The notes under the pieces: generated by a model
Told to the model about the DNA's origin: nothing
What the model saw: only the letters and a program-made list of their open reading frames with translations
Databases searched by the model: none
In this document: piece by piece, positions 10,913 through 21,725 of the stretch
Numbering within the stretch: position 1 is the stretch's first letter
How the letters are laid out: each line of letters starts with the position of its first letter
Assembly (NCBI GenBank): GCA_033239125.1
Contig: BSWB01000002.1
Coordinates: 87,602,560-87,666,559, forward strand
DNA: 64,000 nucleotides
Reading direction: 5' to 3'
DNA from: Fagopyrum homotropicum
Taxonomy: Eukaryota > Streptophyta > Magnoliopsida > Caryophyllales > Polygonaceae
Translations under genes and position numbers: made by a program

Positions 10913-11400
10913 TGGGGCATTTTGGGAGAGATAAGACTTATCATATGCTGCATTCACATTTTTATTGGCCTCATATACTTAGAGATGTGGAGAACTTGCT
11001 TAAGAGATGTCTTGTGTGTTTAAAGGCTAAGGCTATATTGAAACCTCATGGATTGTATACCCCCTTACCCACGCCTAAGTCACCTTGGGAGGATATTAGT
11101 ATGGACTTCGTTGTTGGGTTACCTAGGACTAAGAAGGGGAGAGATTCGATTTTTGTGGTAGTAGATCGATTTTCTAAAATGGCCCATTTTATTTCTTGCC
11201 ATAAGACTGATGATGCTTATAATGTAGCTAACTTGTTCTTTAGGGAAATTGTTAGATTACATGGAGTATCTAGGACTATAGTGAGTAATAGGGATGTTAA
11301 GTTTCTTAGTTTCTTTTGGAAAACTCTTTGGGGTAAATTAGGGACGAAGTTGCTGTTTTCGACTTCTAGTCATCCTCAAACGGGTGGTCAAACCAAGTAA
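10849..11400 (+). pseudogene. Integrase zinc domain and core (C1)
   Basis: It codes for EEAHMGGLMGHFGRDKTYHML, CLVCLKAK, the first Asp in SMDFVVGLPRT, and the second motif as SNRD (VSDRD in relatives, so the Asp of that motif is partly changed). One base is lost at about 11394 in the GQTEV motif, giving an immediate stop. Confidence 0.85.
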
Positions 11401-11423
11401 CTAATAGGACGTTAACAACCATT

Positions 11424-12260
11424 TTGAGGGCTGTTTTAAAAGATAATTTGAAAGCTTGGGAAGATGTCTTGCCTCATGTTGAATTTGCATATAATCGTAC
11501 ATTACATTCTTCTACTAATCTAACTCCTTTTGAGTGTGTCTATGGGTTGAATCCTTTGACCCCTTTTGATCTTATACCGTTGCCTATAGCGGAGCGAGTA
11601 GATTTTAATGCAGAAAAACAGGTGGAGATCCTCAAGGAACTACATGAAAGGACACGCAAAAGGCTAGAGGAGAAGGGGAGGCAAGTGGCGGCCAAGGCTA
11701 ATAGGAACCGCAAGCAAGTGTTGTTCGAACCAAGAGACCTCGTGTGGCTGCATTTAAGGAAGGATAGGTTCCCGGAAAGGCGCAAGTCCAAGCTATCACC
11801 TAGGGGAGACGGACCATTCAAAGTACTACGTAAGGTTGGCAACAATGCTTATGTACTAGAGCGTCCGGAGGACTATGGAGTGAGCCTTACTTTCAACGTA
11901 GGAGATCTAAGTCCCTTTGAGTCAAGTGATGCGGATGGTGATGATTCGAGGATGAATCCTTCCCAAGAAGGGGAGTATGATGAGGGACCATCACCAACAG
12001 CCCCTACTAGTCCTACAATGCAAGGGTCAATCACTAGATCAAGGGCAAGAGCAATTCAAGAGGAGGTGTCCAACTTGTTGGTATCCTTAGCTCCTAAGGA
12101 GACCATTAACGATCCATTGCTGACTGAGGCTTCCTTATTCACGTTAATGACGATTCCCGATGACTTGGACGTGGAAGGGAGACAATGCACACGTGATTTG
12201 GAGCCATGCAAAAGCAAAGAAGAGACACTTGTTCCGGAATTGCAAGAAATGGAAGATTGA
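11424..12260 (+). pseudogene. Integrase C-terminal part extending into the LTR (C1)
   Basis: From just after the catalytic Glu it codes for WEDVLPHVEFAYNRTLHSST, then the C-terminal domain (RDLVWLHLRKDRFPERR, PFKVLRKVGNNAYVLERPEDYG) and FNVGDLSPF. It crosses the purine tract as QEGEYDEGPS and continues about 95 codons into the LTR (MQGSITRSRARAIQEE) to a stop after position 12257. The LTR coding tail is unlike that of LTR-B or LTR-D beyond the ITRSRA-type motif. Confidence 0.8.
11965..11977 (+). promoter_or_regulatory. Polypurine tract inside the pol frame
   Basis: AAGAAGGGGAGTA lies directly before the LTR start and codes for part of QEGEY. It is the expected plus-strand primer. Similar tracts are at 1503-1516 and 28831-28844. 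Confidence 0.75.
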
Positions 12261-12949
12261 GGCTTTTGGAGCTTCTTTTGTATTTTATATCATCTTTTGG
12301 TATAAAATGAAAGACTTTTTTATAACCTTTAGGTTCAAAACATTTTAAGGGTTATTTTTATTTGTTTTATTTGTTTTATTTGTTTTATTGTCTTTTTGAC
12401 AAATGTTTTTCCTTTTTTTAGATAGGAGGCTTTCTAGGCATATAAAAAGCCTCCCTTAGCTTCTTTCCAAATTAGATAGATTTTAGCAAAACTTGGTAAA
12501 CCGTCTCGTTGAGAGCTATTGTTCATATTCAGAAAATTCAATCAATAAAGTGAGCCATTGATTGAATTGTTGTGAATCCTTGCTAGATTGTTCTTGTGTG
12601 TGTTAATCTCTTTAGAGATTGGTGCTACTAGTCAATACTAGTCCCTCCTTGTGCTTGTCTCCATTGAAGGCTTGTGTAAGGTTATAGAAGAAAGGGTTGA
12701 AGGCATCATCTTGCTTGGGTTTTGATCAATCTGATCAAGGTTCTTGTAAGGGAGTCTTTGGTTCTTTTGGATCTACGTCTACCATACTTTCCACGTTCCT
12801 TTTCATTCTCTTTCTTCCATTTTTCCAACGTCATTTCAGGTTCTAAACAATCTGATTTTTTCATGCCATTTGTCAAGGAAAAACGTCCATTATTGGTCTT
12901 CAAGGATTCCCAATCTAGATCTAGTCATTTGCGGCTCCAACCCGCATCA
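11978..12949 (+). repeat. LTR-C shared by C1 (as 3' LTR) and C2 (as 5' LTR)
   Basis: It starts TGATGAGGGACC and ends CCCGCATCA, 972 bp. Coding sequence and a purine tract lie on its left and a tRNA primer site on its right, so it fits both roles. Confidence 0.85.
12441..12449 (+). promoter_or_regulatory. TATA-like box of LTR-C
   Basis: TATAAAAAG lies about 0.5 kb before the LTR end. The same motif occurs in the copies near 30390 and 31110. Confidence 0.5.
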
Positions 12950-12952
12950 AAG

Positions 12953-12964
12953 TGGTATCAGAGC
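12953..12964 (+). promoter_or_regulatory. Primer binding site (initiator Met tRNA), C2
   Basis: TGGTATCAGAGC, three bases after the LTR end. This is the common primer site of plant chromoviruses. Confidence 0.9.
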
Positions 12965-14129
12965 TAGTTGATTGCGAGTCTGGAATCAGCCATCACCATT
13001 GACGGTTTGAGTATCTTCTTTGAGTCTTTTCTTTGTTTGAGTCATTTGCTTCATCTTAAGAGTCTATTTGAGTCTAATTTGCTTTGTTTCTTGTGTTTAT
13101 TGGAGAAGAGAGAAAGCCCAGTCAAAACAGCCATTTTCCAGCCATTCTACATGACCTTCATCAGCCATTGTTCATCCAAAACGTCCAGCTGCATCCTCTT
13201 GGCAAATAACCGTTCAAAAAAAAAGAAGGGGGACCACTCTCCAAAACAAATCAGTCGTTGCAAGTAGGAGAGAGAGGCCACAAAAGCTCCTTATTTGTAG
13301 CAACAACAAGAGACTACTTCTAGTTAGTTATCTCTTATTTCTTTTCAATTTTTAATTTCATTCCTCTCTCCTATTTTCTTCCACAAAACGTCAGCCAAGG
13401 AACACAAAAGAAAAACAAAGAAAAATAAATATTTTCTCATATATTTGCATCATCCTACATATCATACATTTCATATCATATTCTATACTAACCTAAGTTG
13501 TGTAGAAGCTAGAAAAGCAAGTGTTTTTGCAATCTGATTGTGAAAGGATCATTGAGACTACAAACAAGAGTTACCTACCTTATTTCTTATCCATCACCAT
13601 TACCCAAAAGCCAACTTTAAACACCACAGCCGGTCATATCTCTCTCCATTGCATAAGGACAAGGTAAGTGAAGCTCTCTTCTTAGTCTCTTGTGTATCTA
13701 TCTTCCTTGTTTTACTCTAATTCTATCATATCTTAAGTTTACCATCTTTTCTAGTCCATATCAGCCTTTTGCATCTATCTTTGAGTCTTGTGTCTTTTTT
13801 TTTAGTATTTTGTGTGATTTAGCTAGTTAACATTGCTTGCAAGCCATACTAGTTGAGTCTTGAGTCTTATTTCAGCTTCTTAGTGTCTAACTTGACGTGT
13901 TCTGTTGTGAACCTTCAAGCAGCCGTGTATCACCCTTTTTCAAGTCAAGGAGTGTTCTAGTTGAGCTAAGGCATTGATCTTAGAAGGAGTTTTAATCCAT
14001 CCAAGTCAATTGCATCAAATAGCTTGTGATCAACACAACTTGAGTGTGAGAGTGAGAGTAAACACTTGTGAGAATTTTCTGTTTTATCTAATTCAATTAG
14101 TTTGCTTGTTTTGTGTGTTGTTTTTGATC
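12965..14129 (+). other. Untranslated leader of C2
   Basis: About 1.17 kb between primer site and gag ATG. It is T- and A-rich and has no domain I recognise. Short frames inside it are not conserved with other leaders. Confidence 0.7.
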
Positions 14130-14836
14130 ATGTCTAGGTTTAATAGTCCAAGTAAGTCCCAAAGCAGTGAGTCAATGCACCCGGAGACATTTGCTATGTT
14201 GAAGCAAATAATGGATTCAGTGGCAAGATTGACCGACCGGATTGGCACGTTGGAGTCTCGGCCAACACCCATAGCCACGCCACAGCCGAGGTCCACTTTC
14301 GAGCTAGGAGGCACGTCTAGAGATGCCCCTAGAGAAACAACCCATGAATCACCTCAAAGAACTCCTCAAGGGCAAGGTATGGGACATGGTAACCCTCTTC
14401 CTAGAACACCTAATGTGCAAGGTTTTGTGGATGATTTTCAGGAGCCACAAGAGGATGTTGAGGAAGAAGGCATGTGGAGAGAGTTCCCTAGGCGTCACCC
14501 ACAACCAAGGAGAGGACGAGAATATGAGCCATTTAGGCCTTATCAAGAGCTAGATGGAATAGGGAAAGTGAAGGTCAAGATTCCTAGTTTTGAAGGCAAG
14601 TGTGACCCGGATGCTTACATGGATTGGGAGACTAAATTGGAGCAAATTTGGTCATGCCATCACTTTGGAGAGCAAAGGAAGGTCCAGCTTGTATCATTGG
14701 AGTTCCAAGGATATGCACTAGTATGGTGGGATCATCTTGTCAAGAAAAGGAGAAAAACCTTGGATCCAGTCATCACTAACATGGGAACAAATGAAGGCCT
14801 TGATGAGAGGTCATTTTGTACCTCAACATTATGCTA
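14130..14836 (+). pseudogene. gag N-terminal half (C2)
   Basis: I chose the ATG at 14130 because the protein then begins MSRFNSPSKSQSSE, like the D-type gag (MSRSISPNKSSSE). The upstream ATG at 13974 adds leader sequence. The N-terminal part is polar and likely coiled coil. The capsid motif FEGKCDPDAYMDWETKLEQIW and the WWDHLVKKRRKTLDP block follow. Frameshifts near 14785 corrupt the LMRARFVP motif. Confidence 0.8.
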
Positions 14837-14877
14837 GGGAGCTGAGGCAAAGGTTGGAGAACCTTAGATAAGGTGCC

Positions 14878-15839
14878 ATGAGTGCCGAAGAGGTCTACAC
14901 CTCTATGCAAATGGCTATGGTGAAAGCTAATGTGGTTGAAGATGAGGAGTCTACAATGGCTAGGTATCTACGCATTTTAAACTCATCTTTGGCTAATGAA
15001 ATTAATTTGTATCCTTATAGTACCATGGTGGAGCTGCTGCATTTGGCAATCAAAGTAGAGAAGAAGACAAAGGCTAGGAACCAAGGTGCCAAGACAAGCT
15101 TTGGTGCTACAAGCTCATGGAAAGCACAAAACAGCCGGCCCCAAGGATCCTACAGCCGTGATCCTACATCCACCAAGGAGGACCGAAAAGCATCAACCAT
15201 GGACCAAGGAGCACAAAGAAGGAGCTCAACACCTCATTCATCTTCTAGACCTTTGAATGAGCCTTCAAGTGGTCCTCAAGGGAGTACCTCTAACTCTACT
15301 CTTCGTTCTAGAGATATTGTGTGTTTTAAATGTCAAGGTAGAGGTCATTACATGAGGGATTGTCCTAATAAGAAAATTCTGATTTTAAATCAATTTGGAC
15401 AATATGAGAGTGAGGATGAACATGAAAATGATGATAACACCCACCTTAATAGATTGCATGAAATTGGTAGTGATAGTGATGAGGTCATTGAATATGAGCA
15501 TGGAGAATCATTAATAGCTAGAAGAACTTTGCATGCTAAGCTAGCTCCGTGTGAGGATAATCAAAGAGAGAACCTTTTTCATACTAGATGTCTAATTAAA
15601 GGGAAGGTGTGTAATATGATCATAGAGGGAGGTAGTTGTTGCAATATAGCTAGCACTGATTTGATTAATAAGTTGCAAATTTCCACATTTTATCACCCTA
15701 GGCCTTACAAATTGCATTGGATGAATGATTGTGGAGAATTAAAAGTAAATAGGCAAGCTAGAGTTACTATCACTTTAGGTAGCTATGAGGACACCATTAC
15801 TTGTGATGTAGTTCCCATGCAAGCTTGTCATATTCTTTT
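14878..15839 (+). pseudogene. gag C-terminal half, knuckle and protease start (C2)
   Basis: It follows a TAA at about 14871 (CAA in relatives). It covers the capsid end (EDEESTMARYLRILNSSLANE), the zinc knuckle CFKCQGRGHYMRDC, and the protease with IIEGGSCCNIAS. The catalytic Asp is Glu here (EGG for DGG). It is cut in CHIL by element B1, after which the frame happens to stay open into LTR-B up to 16044. Confidence 0.8.
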
Positions 15840-16671
15840 TGATGAGGGGTCATCCGAGCTAGCTCCATCTTCAACACCACAAGGAGCCCTAACACGAGCT
15901 CAAGCCAAACGCCAAGCGAAGAGGGATGCTATCTTCCTAGCCATGGTTCAAGAAGCTCACCCAAGCTCACCTCCAATGAGTCCAAGGCCCGTCATGATGC
16001 TTAGCCACATTGGACCAGCCAAGAAGAAGTTGAATGGAGCATAGGATGAAGGCTCACGTGTGCATGTGCATGGATGAAGGCTGGCGTAAAGGCTGGCATG
16101 AGAAGCTAGTTAGAGAGTGTTAAATAAAGCCTAGAATTAGTCTATTTTATGGATTTATTTAAAACACTCTAAATTGTAATTATTGTTTTTATTTCTTTTC
16201 TATTTTTAGGAGAGAAGGTCTAGGTTGTATATAAACCTTTTTCTCTTCTTTTTGTAGGCAAAATACGTTAAACACATTGCCTAAGTGCCAAATTGAATTC
16301 CTTCGAGTTCAGCCTCTTGTCTTGTGAGAATTGTGGTGTTTGCATAGCTTTCTCGTTCTTGTGTGTGTCAATCTCCTTCGGGTTGGTGCTACAAGTCGAA
16401 TCGAAGCAACCTCTTCGTGCCTTCGATAACTCTAGATCGATTGTGTGAAGTTGTAAGAAGCGGGGTCGAATCGTCATCGGTTTGGTTCTTGGATAATCGA
16501 ATCCAAGGGTTCTATCGTTTTGTTCCTTTTGGTTCTTCCTTCCTATTTTCGTTCCCCCCTCTTTGTTTTTGCACGTTTTCATTCATTCTTGTTTGCTGAA
16601 TTTCGTTTGCTTCTATTCCCAAAAACAGGTTGCTCGTCTAGATCCGTTCTTTGCGGCTAATCCCCATATCA
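15840..16671 (+). repeat. 5' LTR of B1 (LTR-B type)
   Basis: 832 bp, TGATGAGGGGTC to CCATATCA. The first ~200 bases are the pol C-terminal tail in 3' copies (SSELAPSSTPQGALTRAQAKR). Confidence 0.9.
16228..16234 (+). promoter_or_regulatory. TATA-like box of LTR-B
   Basis: TATATAA in GTTGTATATAAACC. The B2 copy has a changed TAAATAA at the same place. Confidence 0.5.
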
Positions 16672-16673
16672 AT

Positions 16674-16685
16674 TGGTATCAGAGC
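16674..16685 (+). promoter_or_regulatory. Primer binding site (initiator Met tRNA), B1
   Basis: TGGTATCAGAGC, two bases after the LTR. Confidence 0.9.
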
Positions 16686-17136
16686 TGGTTGACATTCAAC
16701 CTACAAAAAGAGTCGGTAAATCATTCAAAAACCAAAAGTGTCTCGTTTTCTTGTTTGAGTCTATTGCCATTGCCATTTCTATTCCAAGTTTTTGATTGAA
16801 CTAACAAGTTTGTTGCTTTTGTTTGTGAATTTTGGACGCCGGCACCACTCCTACACCACGCCTGCCACCGGCCCTTGTGCCTACCACCACGCCTGGTACC
16901 AGCCTTGCCCCACGTCCAACCACAAACACCAAACGAGCCCTAAACGTTCAAAAAGGAGAGACTGATCCGTTCAGCCTATTTTCCAGCTTCTCTCTCTCTC
17001 CTCCACAATTTCAGCTTAATTTTTTTGAATTTTCACCCTTGGTTAGCTATTTACTTGGTCAACTCTATCCTTTTGTAACTATTTAGATTTTCTTAGCATT
17101 TTTGTTTCATTTTTTTCTTTAATTCCAGCAGTAAGT

Positions 17137-17235
17137 TAAAAAAAAAAAGAAAAGAAAGGAAAATCCGAATTTAAAAAAAAAAAACAGGAAAGAAAGAAAA
17201 GAAAAAGAAAAGAAAAGAAAAGAAAGAGAAAAAAA
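17137..17235 (+). repeat. A/G-rich microsatellite
   Basis: AAAAG and AAAGA runs. The equivalent tract in B2 is at 55245-55345. Confidence 0.85.
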
Positions 17236-17312
17236 TCAGCATCATATTCATTTCATTTCATTTCATTCTTGCTAGCTTATTCTTGTTTTATTTCATAGTT
17301 TGTAATAGTTGA

Positions 17313-17447
17313 AGTTGTGCTTGCTAAGTGCTATTGTTCAGCAATCAAAGAGGACTACAAAGGAGCTCATCTCGCTCAAAAGTTGTGCTTGCTAAGTGTT
17401 ATTGTTCATCAATCAAAAGGACTACAAAGGAGCTCATCTCACTCAAA
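17313..17447 (+). repeat. 68-bp tandem duplication in the B-type leader
   Basis: Two units begin AGTTGTGCTTGCTAAGTG, of 68 and 67 bp. The same duplication is in B2 (55407 to about 55540), so it predates both insertions. Confidence 0.85.
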
Positions 17448-17942
17448 GGGACCAAGCCATTCACGCCTAGCCTAGCTTCACCCTAGCCTAGCCACATCTT
17501 GGCCCTCGCCTAGTTCACTTCACTCGAGCCACGCCCTAGCCTTGACCAGCCCTTCTACACACGCCTTCGGTGTCCAAGGTTTGCTTGCTTAGGCTTGACG
17601 AGTAAGTTCTTTCAAGGCTTATCTTGAGTTCAAACTTTGAGTCCATACTTAGTTGCATATAACATTCGTGCAACTTGTCCTTTCCGTTTTGAGTCTTTTC
17701 TTCTCTTTTATTGAGTCAAACACGTTTTTAAGGTGATTGAAATCGAATTTCGCTTCTACCTCAAAGCTTTTGTTTGACTAAGTATTGAACTCACGTGAGG
17801 TTTTTGACTAATACAAGACGAGCCATCAACAAGCTTGTTGAGCACCACTAGAGAGTGAGAGTTTCCTTTTGAGTGATACACTTGTGAGGCGTTTTTGTTT
17901 TAGCTAACCTAACGTGTTTGAGTGTTTTAGTGTCTTTGAACA

Positions 17943-18800
17943 ATGTCAGGAACTCCCGCAGGTACGCCAAGCCCCGAGCCTATCACCCCGGAGTTGTTTA
18001 ACCTTATCAAGGGCTTGAAAGATAGCATTGAAGGGTTAATTACAAGACTGTCCAACTTGGAGGCGTCTAATGTAGTTCCGGAGCCTCGGCCACTAGGAGG
18101 CAACAGGGAGGTAGGAGACCACTCGAGAGCTCCACATCAAGGGCAAGACCGAATACCACTCCAAAGCCAACAAGAGGCGTTTCAAGCAGTCCGGCACTCT
18201 AATGCCACGCAGCCCTCTCAGAATGTCCAACGCTTAGGCCGCAATCTTGCTTTCGAGGAGCACGCTTCTATCCCTTTTTCTCCTAATATACATGATAATA
18301 TGCCTAACTATCCTCAACAGTTTCAGAATCCAGCTTATGATCAGGATGAGGACGGTGATGGAGATGACGAGGAATGGAGGCCAAACGGGCGAAGGGAGCA
18401 CCAACAGCCCCGGAGACCTCATGACGGCCGGCGCCAAGACGAGCAGAGGCGTGACCCCTATGGTGGCCAGCCAAGGAGGGAGCGAGATCCGGAGTATGAT
18501 GGCCTTGGCAAAGTGAAGGTGAAGATCCCAAGCTTTGAAGGCAAATGTGACCCGGATGTGTACATGGCTTGGGAGGCCAAGATAGAGCAAATATGGTCAT
18601 GCCATAACTTTCCCGAGTATAAGAAGGTACATTATGCAGCCCTTGAGTTTATTGATTATGCTATGATATGGTGGGATGATTTGGGCGCACATGAAGGTCT
18701 TGATGAGAGCTCGGTTTGTGCCTCAATATTACACAAGAGAATTGAGGCAAAGGTTGGAGAACTTGAGGCAAGGAGCCATGACCGTCAAGGAGACCTATAA
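17943..18800 (+). pseudogene. gag N-terminal part (B1)
   Basis: It starts MSGTPAGTPSPEPITPELFNL, the same start as B2. The N-terminus is polar, with an acidic then Arg-rich stretch (about residues 135-185). The capsid motif FEGKCDPDVYMAWEAKIEQIW follows. At about 18684 a 44-bp deletion relative to B2 (between two TTGG copies) removes VKERRRTLDAPVVTW and shifts the frame. Confidence 0.85.
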
Positions 18801-20358
18801 TGCCATGCAAATGGCCATGGTAAAGGCTAATGTGCGAGAGGATGAAGAGACTACAATGGCTAGGTATCTTCGTATTCTCAATTCAAGTTTTTCTAACGAG
18901 ATAGATCTTTTTCCCTATATCTCTATGACAGAATTGCTCCACCTATCAATCAAAGTAGAAAGGAAAGTGAAGGCAAGAAGTCAAGGAGGTAAGGTTGCCT
19001 ATGGCTCACCTAGCTCATGGAGGAGCCAAGGAGGTCGCCAACAAGGGAATTACAACCGGGAGGTGCTAAGCAAGGAGAAGCTAGCCCCGGAGCAAGGAGG
19101 TTCACGCAAGGCTCCTTATGCAGCCCCTACCAAGCCCACGCCTACACTACCTAAAGGCACTCAAGGGAGTACTTCTAACCCTTCATCTAGAGCTAGGGAT
19201 ATTGTATGTTTTAAGTGCCAAGGAAGAGGGCACATGATGAAGGATTGTCCTATCAAAAGAACCTTGCTAGTTAACCATTTAGGGCAATATGAGTCCGAAT
19301 CTGAGCATGAGCATGATAATGATGATTTTGAGCTTAATATGCATGATCATGATGATTTGGATGATGATGGGATTGAATATGAGCAAGGAGATTGTTTATT
19401 AGCTAAGAGAGTGTTATTTGATCATCCTAGCTCATTCCTAGCTAACACTTCCATGAATTGTGATAAAAGTCTTGAGCATGATAATTCTTTGATAGCTAGG
19501 AGAACTTTAAGTGTACAACCTGCTCCTTGTGAAGATAACCAAAGAGAAAACTTGTTTCACACTAGATGCTCGGTTAAAGGAAAGGTTTGTAATGTTATTA
19601 TTGATGGAGGAAGTTGTTGTAATATTGCTAGCACCGAAATGATATCTAAGTTGCAAATTCCTACATTTTATCACCCTAGGCCATATAAGCTGCATTGGAT
19701 GAATGAATATGGTGAGTTAAAGGTTAATAAGCAAGCTAAGATCACTTTTACTTTAGGCCATTATGAAGATACGGTTTTAATTGATGTTGTGTCTATGCAA
19801 GCTTGTCATGTGTTGTTAGGCCGCCCTTGGCAATATGATAGGAGAGTTATGCATGATGGTTTTACAAATAGATATTCTTTTGTATTGAATGGTAAAACTG
19901 TGAATCTTAAGCCTATGACTCCCATGCAGATTGCGGAAGCATTTGAGAAGAAGAAGGCAAGTGAGCAAGAGCAAGGACAATCTAAGAAGGGGAGCAAGCT
20001 GTCGAGCCAAGACCCCTCCCTAGCCACGCCTTCTAACCACCAGCCTAGCACCCTTGTGTCCACGGCCACAAAACATCCCACAACAGCCTTGTTAGCTTCC
20101 AAACTTGAGCTACAAAATATCTACGTACCCTTAGATACCACCTTGATGATGTTGTGTAAGAAGCTCACCTTGATGAGTGATGAAGCCAAGGCTAGCTTAC
20201 CACCTACTATCTCAGCCATCCTTGAGGAGTTTAAGGATGTGTTTTCGGAAGAAATACCACATGGCCTTCCACCTTTGAGAGGTATTGAGCACCAGATTGA
20301 CCTTATTCCCGGTGCCACACTCCCAAATAGACAAGCCTACCGAATGAACCCAAAGTAG
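18676..20358 (+). pseudogene. gag end, zinc knuckle, protease and RT start (B1)
   Basis: 560 codons open. Order: capsid end (MARYLRILNSSFSNEIDLFPY), basic Gly-rich linker, knuckle CFKCQGRGHMMKDC, acidic His/Asp-rich spacer, protease IIDGGSCCNIAS and LLGRPWQYDRRV, linker MTPMQIAEAFEKKK, then RT up to LPNRQAYRMNPK. TAG at 20356 replaces Glu (G to T). It starts in the shifted frame after the 44-bp deletion. Gag and pol share one frame here, as expected for a single polyprotein. Confidence 0.85.
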
Positions 20359-20406
20359 AGTCAAGAGATCCAAGCGCAAGTTCAAGACTTCCTAGACAAG
20401 GGCTAC

Positions 20407-20876
20407 GTGAGGGAGAGCTTAAGTCCGTGCGCCGTGCCCGTGCTCTTGGTGCCTAAGAAGGACAACACATGGAGGATGTGTGTTGATTGTCGAGCTATCA
20501 ACAACATCTCCATCAAGTACCGCCACCCTATTCCCCGCCAAGATGACATGCTTGATGAGCTACATGGCACCACCACCTTTAGCAAGATAGACCTACGGAG
20601 TGGCTACCATCAAATTCGAATGAAGGAGGGGGACGAGTGGAAAACAGCCTTCAAAACTAAGTTCGGTTTGTATGAGTGGCTTGTTATGCCATTTGGGTTA
20701 ACTAATGCTCCTTCTACCTTTATGCGCTTAATGAACTATGTTTTGAGACATTTTATAGGGAAGTTTGTTGTAGTATACTTTGATGATATTTTAATCTATA
20801 GCAGGTCCCTAGAGGAGGATGAAGAACATCTAAGGGAAGTAGTTCTTACCCTTAGGGCTGAACACTTGTATGCTAA
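20407..20876 (+). pseudogene. Reverse transcriptase core (B1)
   Basis: RT motifs VPVLLVPKKDNTWRMCVDCR, KIDLRSGYHQIRM and YFDDILIYS are intact. After EHLYA the sequence leaves RT at 20872-20876 and enters inverted LTR-B. RNase H and integrase of B1 are absent. Confidence 0.85.
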
Positions 20877-21037
20877 GCATCATGACGGGCCTTGGACTCA
20901 TTGGAGGTGAGCTTGGGTGAGCTTCTTGAACCATGGTTAGGAAGATAGCATCCATCTCCGCTTGGCGTTTGGCTTGAGCTCTTGTTATGGCTCCTTGTGG
21001 TGTTGAAGATGGAACCGGCTCGGATGACCCTTAATCA
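20877..21037 (-). repeat. Inverted 5' end of LTR-B
   Basis: On the minus strand it starts TGATTAAGGGTCATCC and codes for the SSTPQGAITRAQAK-like tail. It matches 42790-42951. GCTAA is shared by RT and LTR at the join. Confidence 0.85.
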
Positions 21038-21290
21038 GATTTTGGAGACATATTTAAGCAATGTGCTTCTAGAGGAGCCTTTGATAAGTATTACTTGTTT
21101 GAGGGTTTTCTATTTAGAGTTGATAAAGTGTGCATTCCTAAGTGTTCCCATAGGCTATTACTTGTTGACAAAGCCCATATGGGAGGCTTAATGGGGCATT
21201 TTGGGAGAGATAAGACTTATCATATGCTGCATTCATTTTTATTGGCCTCATATGCTTAGAGATGTAGAGAACTAGCTTAAGAGATGTCTT
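21038..21290 (+). pseudogene. RNase H to integrase link and zinc domain (C2, broken)
   Basis: C-type pol resumes at the equivalent of 10764 in C1 (DFGDIF-type sequence). It codes for CASRGAFDKYYLFEGFLFRVDKVCIPKCS in pieces and then the HFGRDKTYHML motif. A short deletion near 21233 and a stop near 21272 break it. Confidence 0.75.
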
Positions 21291-21716
21291 GTGTGTTTAA
21301 AGGCTAAGGCTATATTGAAACCTCATGGATTGTATACCCCCTTACCCACGCCTAAGTCACCTTGGGAGGATATTAGTATGGACTTCATTGTTGGGTTACC
21401 TAGGACTAAGAAGGGGAGAGATTCGATTTTTGTGGTAGTAGATCGATTTTCTAAAACGGCCCATTTTATTGCTTGCCATAAGACTGATGATGCTTATAAT
21501 GTAGCTAACTTGTTCTTTAGGGAAATTGTTAGATTACATGGAGTACCTAGGACTATAGTGAGTGATAGGGATGTTAAGTTTCTTAGTTTCTTTTGGAAAA
21601 CTCTTTGGGGTAAATTAGGGACGAAGTTGCTGTTTTCGACTTCTAGTCATCCTCAAACGGATGGTCAAACCGAAGTAACTAATAGGACGTTAACAACCAT
21701 TTTGAGGGCTGTTTGA
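21291..21716 (+). pseudogene. Integrase core (C2)
   Basis: DDE core with SMDFIVGLPRT, IVSDRDVKF and HPQTDGQTEVTNR, so all three catalytic residues remain. It ends at TGA 21714 (TTA in C1). Confidence 0.85.
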
Positions 21717-21725
21717 AAAGATAAT

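Larger units (their letters stand above)
6118..12949 (+). mobile_element. CRM-like element C1 (C subfamily), 5'-truncated
   Basis: C-type sequence begins in the patchwork, is interrupted by element H (6368-8884), and resumes exactly at the duplicated CAAGC. It then runs through protease, RT, RNase H and integrase to an LTR at 11978-12949. That LTR also serves as 5' LTR for copy C2. The pol has an in-frame TAG and two frameshifts. Confidence 0.8.
16686..17942 (+). other. Untranslated leader of B1
   Basis: About 1.26 kb, collinear with the B2 leader (54758-56035). It holds a purine microsatellite and a 68-bp tandem duplication, listed separately. Confidence 0.75.
15840..21037 (+). mobile_element. 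CRM-like element B1 (B subfamily), 3' half replaced by an inverted LTR piece
   Basis: LTR-B, primer site, leader, gag, protease and most of RT lie on the plus strand. RT then switches at GCTAA (20872-20876) into an inverted LTR-B 5' end. Both outer ends are therefore the same LTR terminus in opposite orientation (TGATG and its complement). It interrupts C2 in the protease motif at 15839. No clear target duplication is visible. Confidence 0.7.

Noticed and set aside
14878..16044. A fusion protein of gag/protease with an SSELAPSSTPQ tail.
   Set aside because: The tail is LTR-B sequence of the inserted element B1 that happens to stay in frame.
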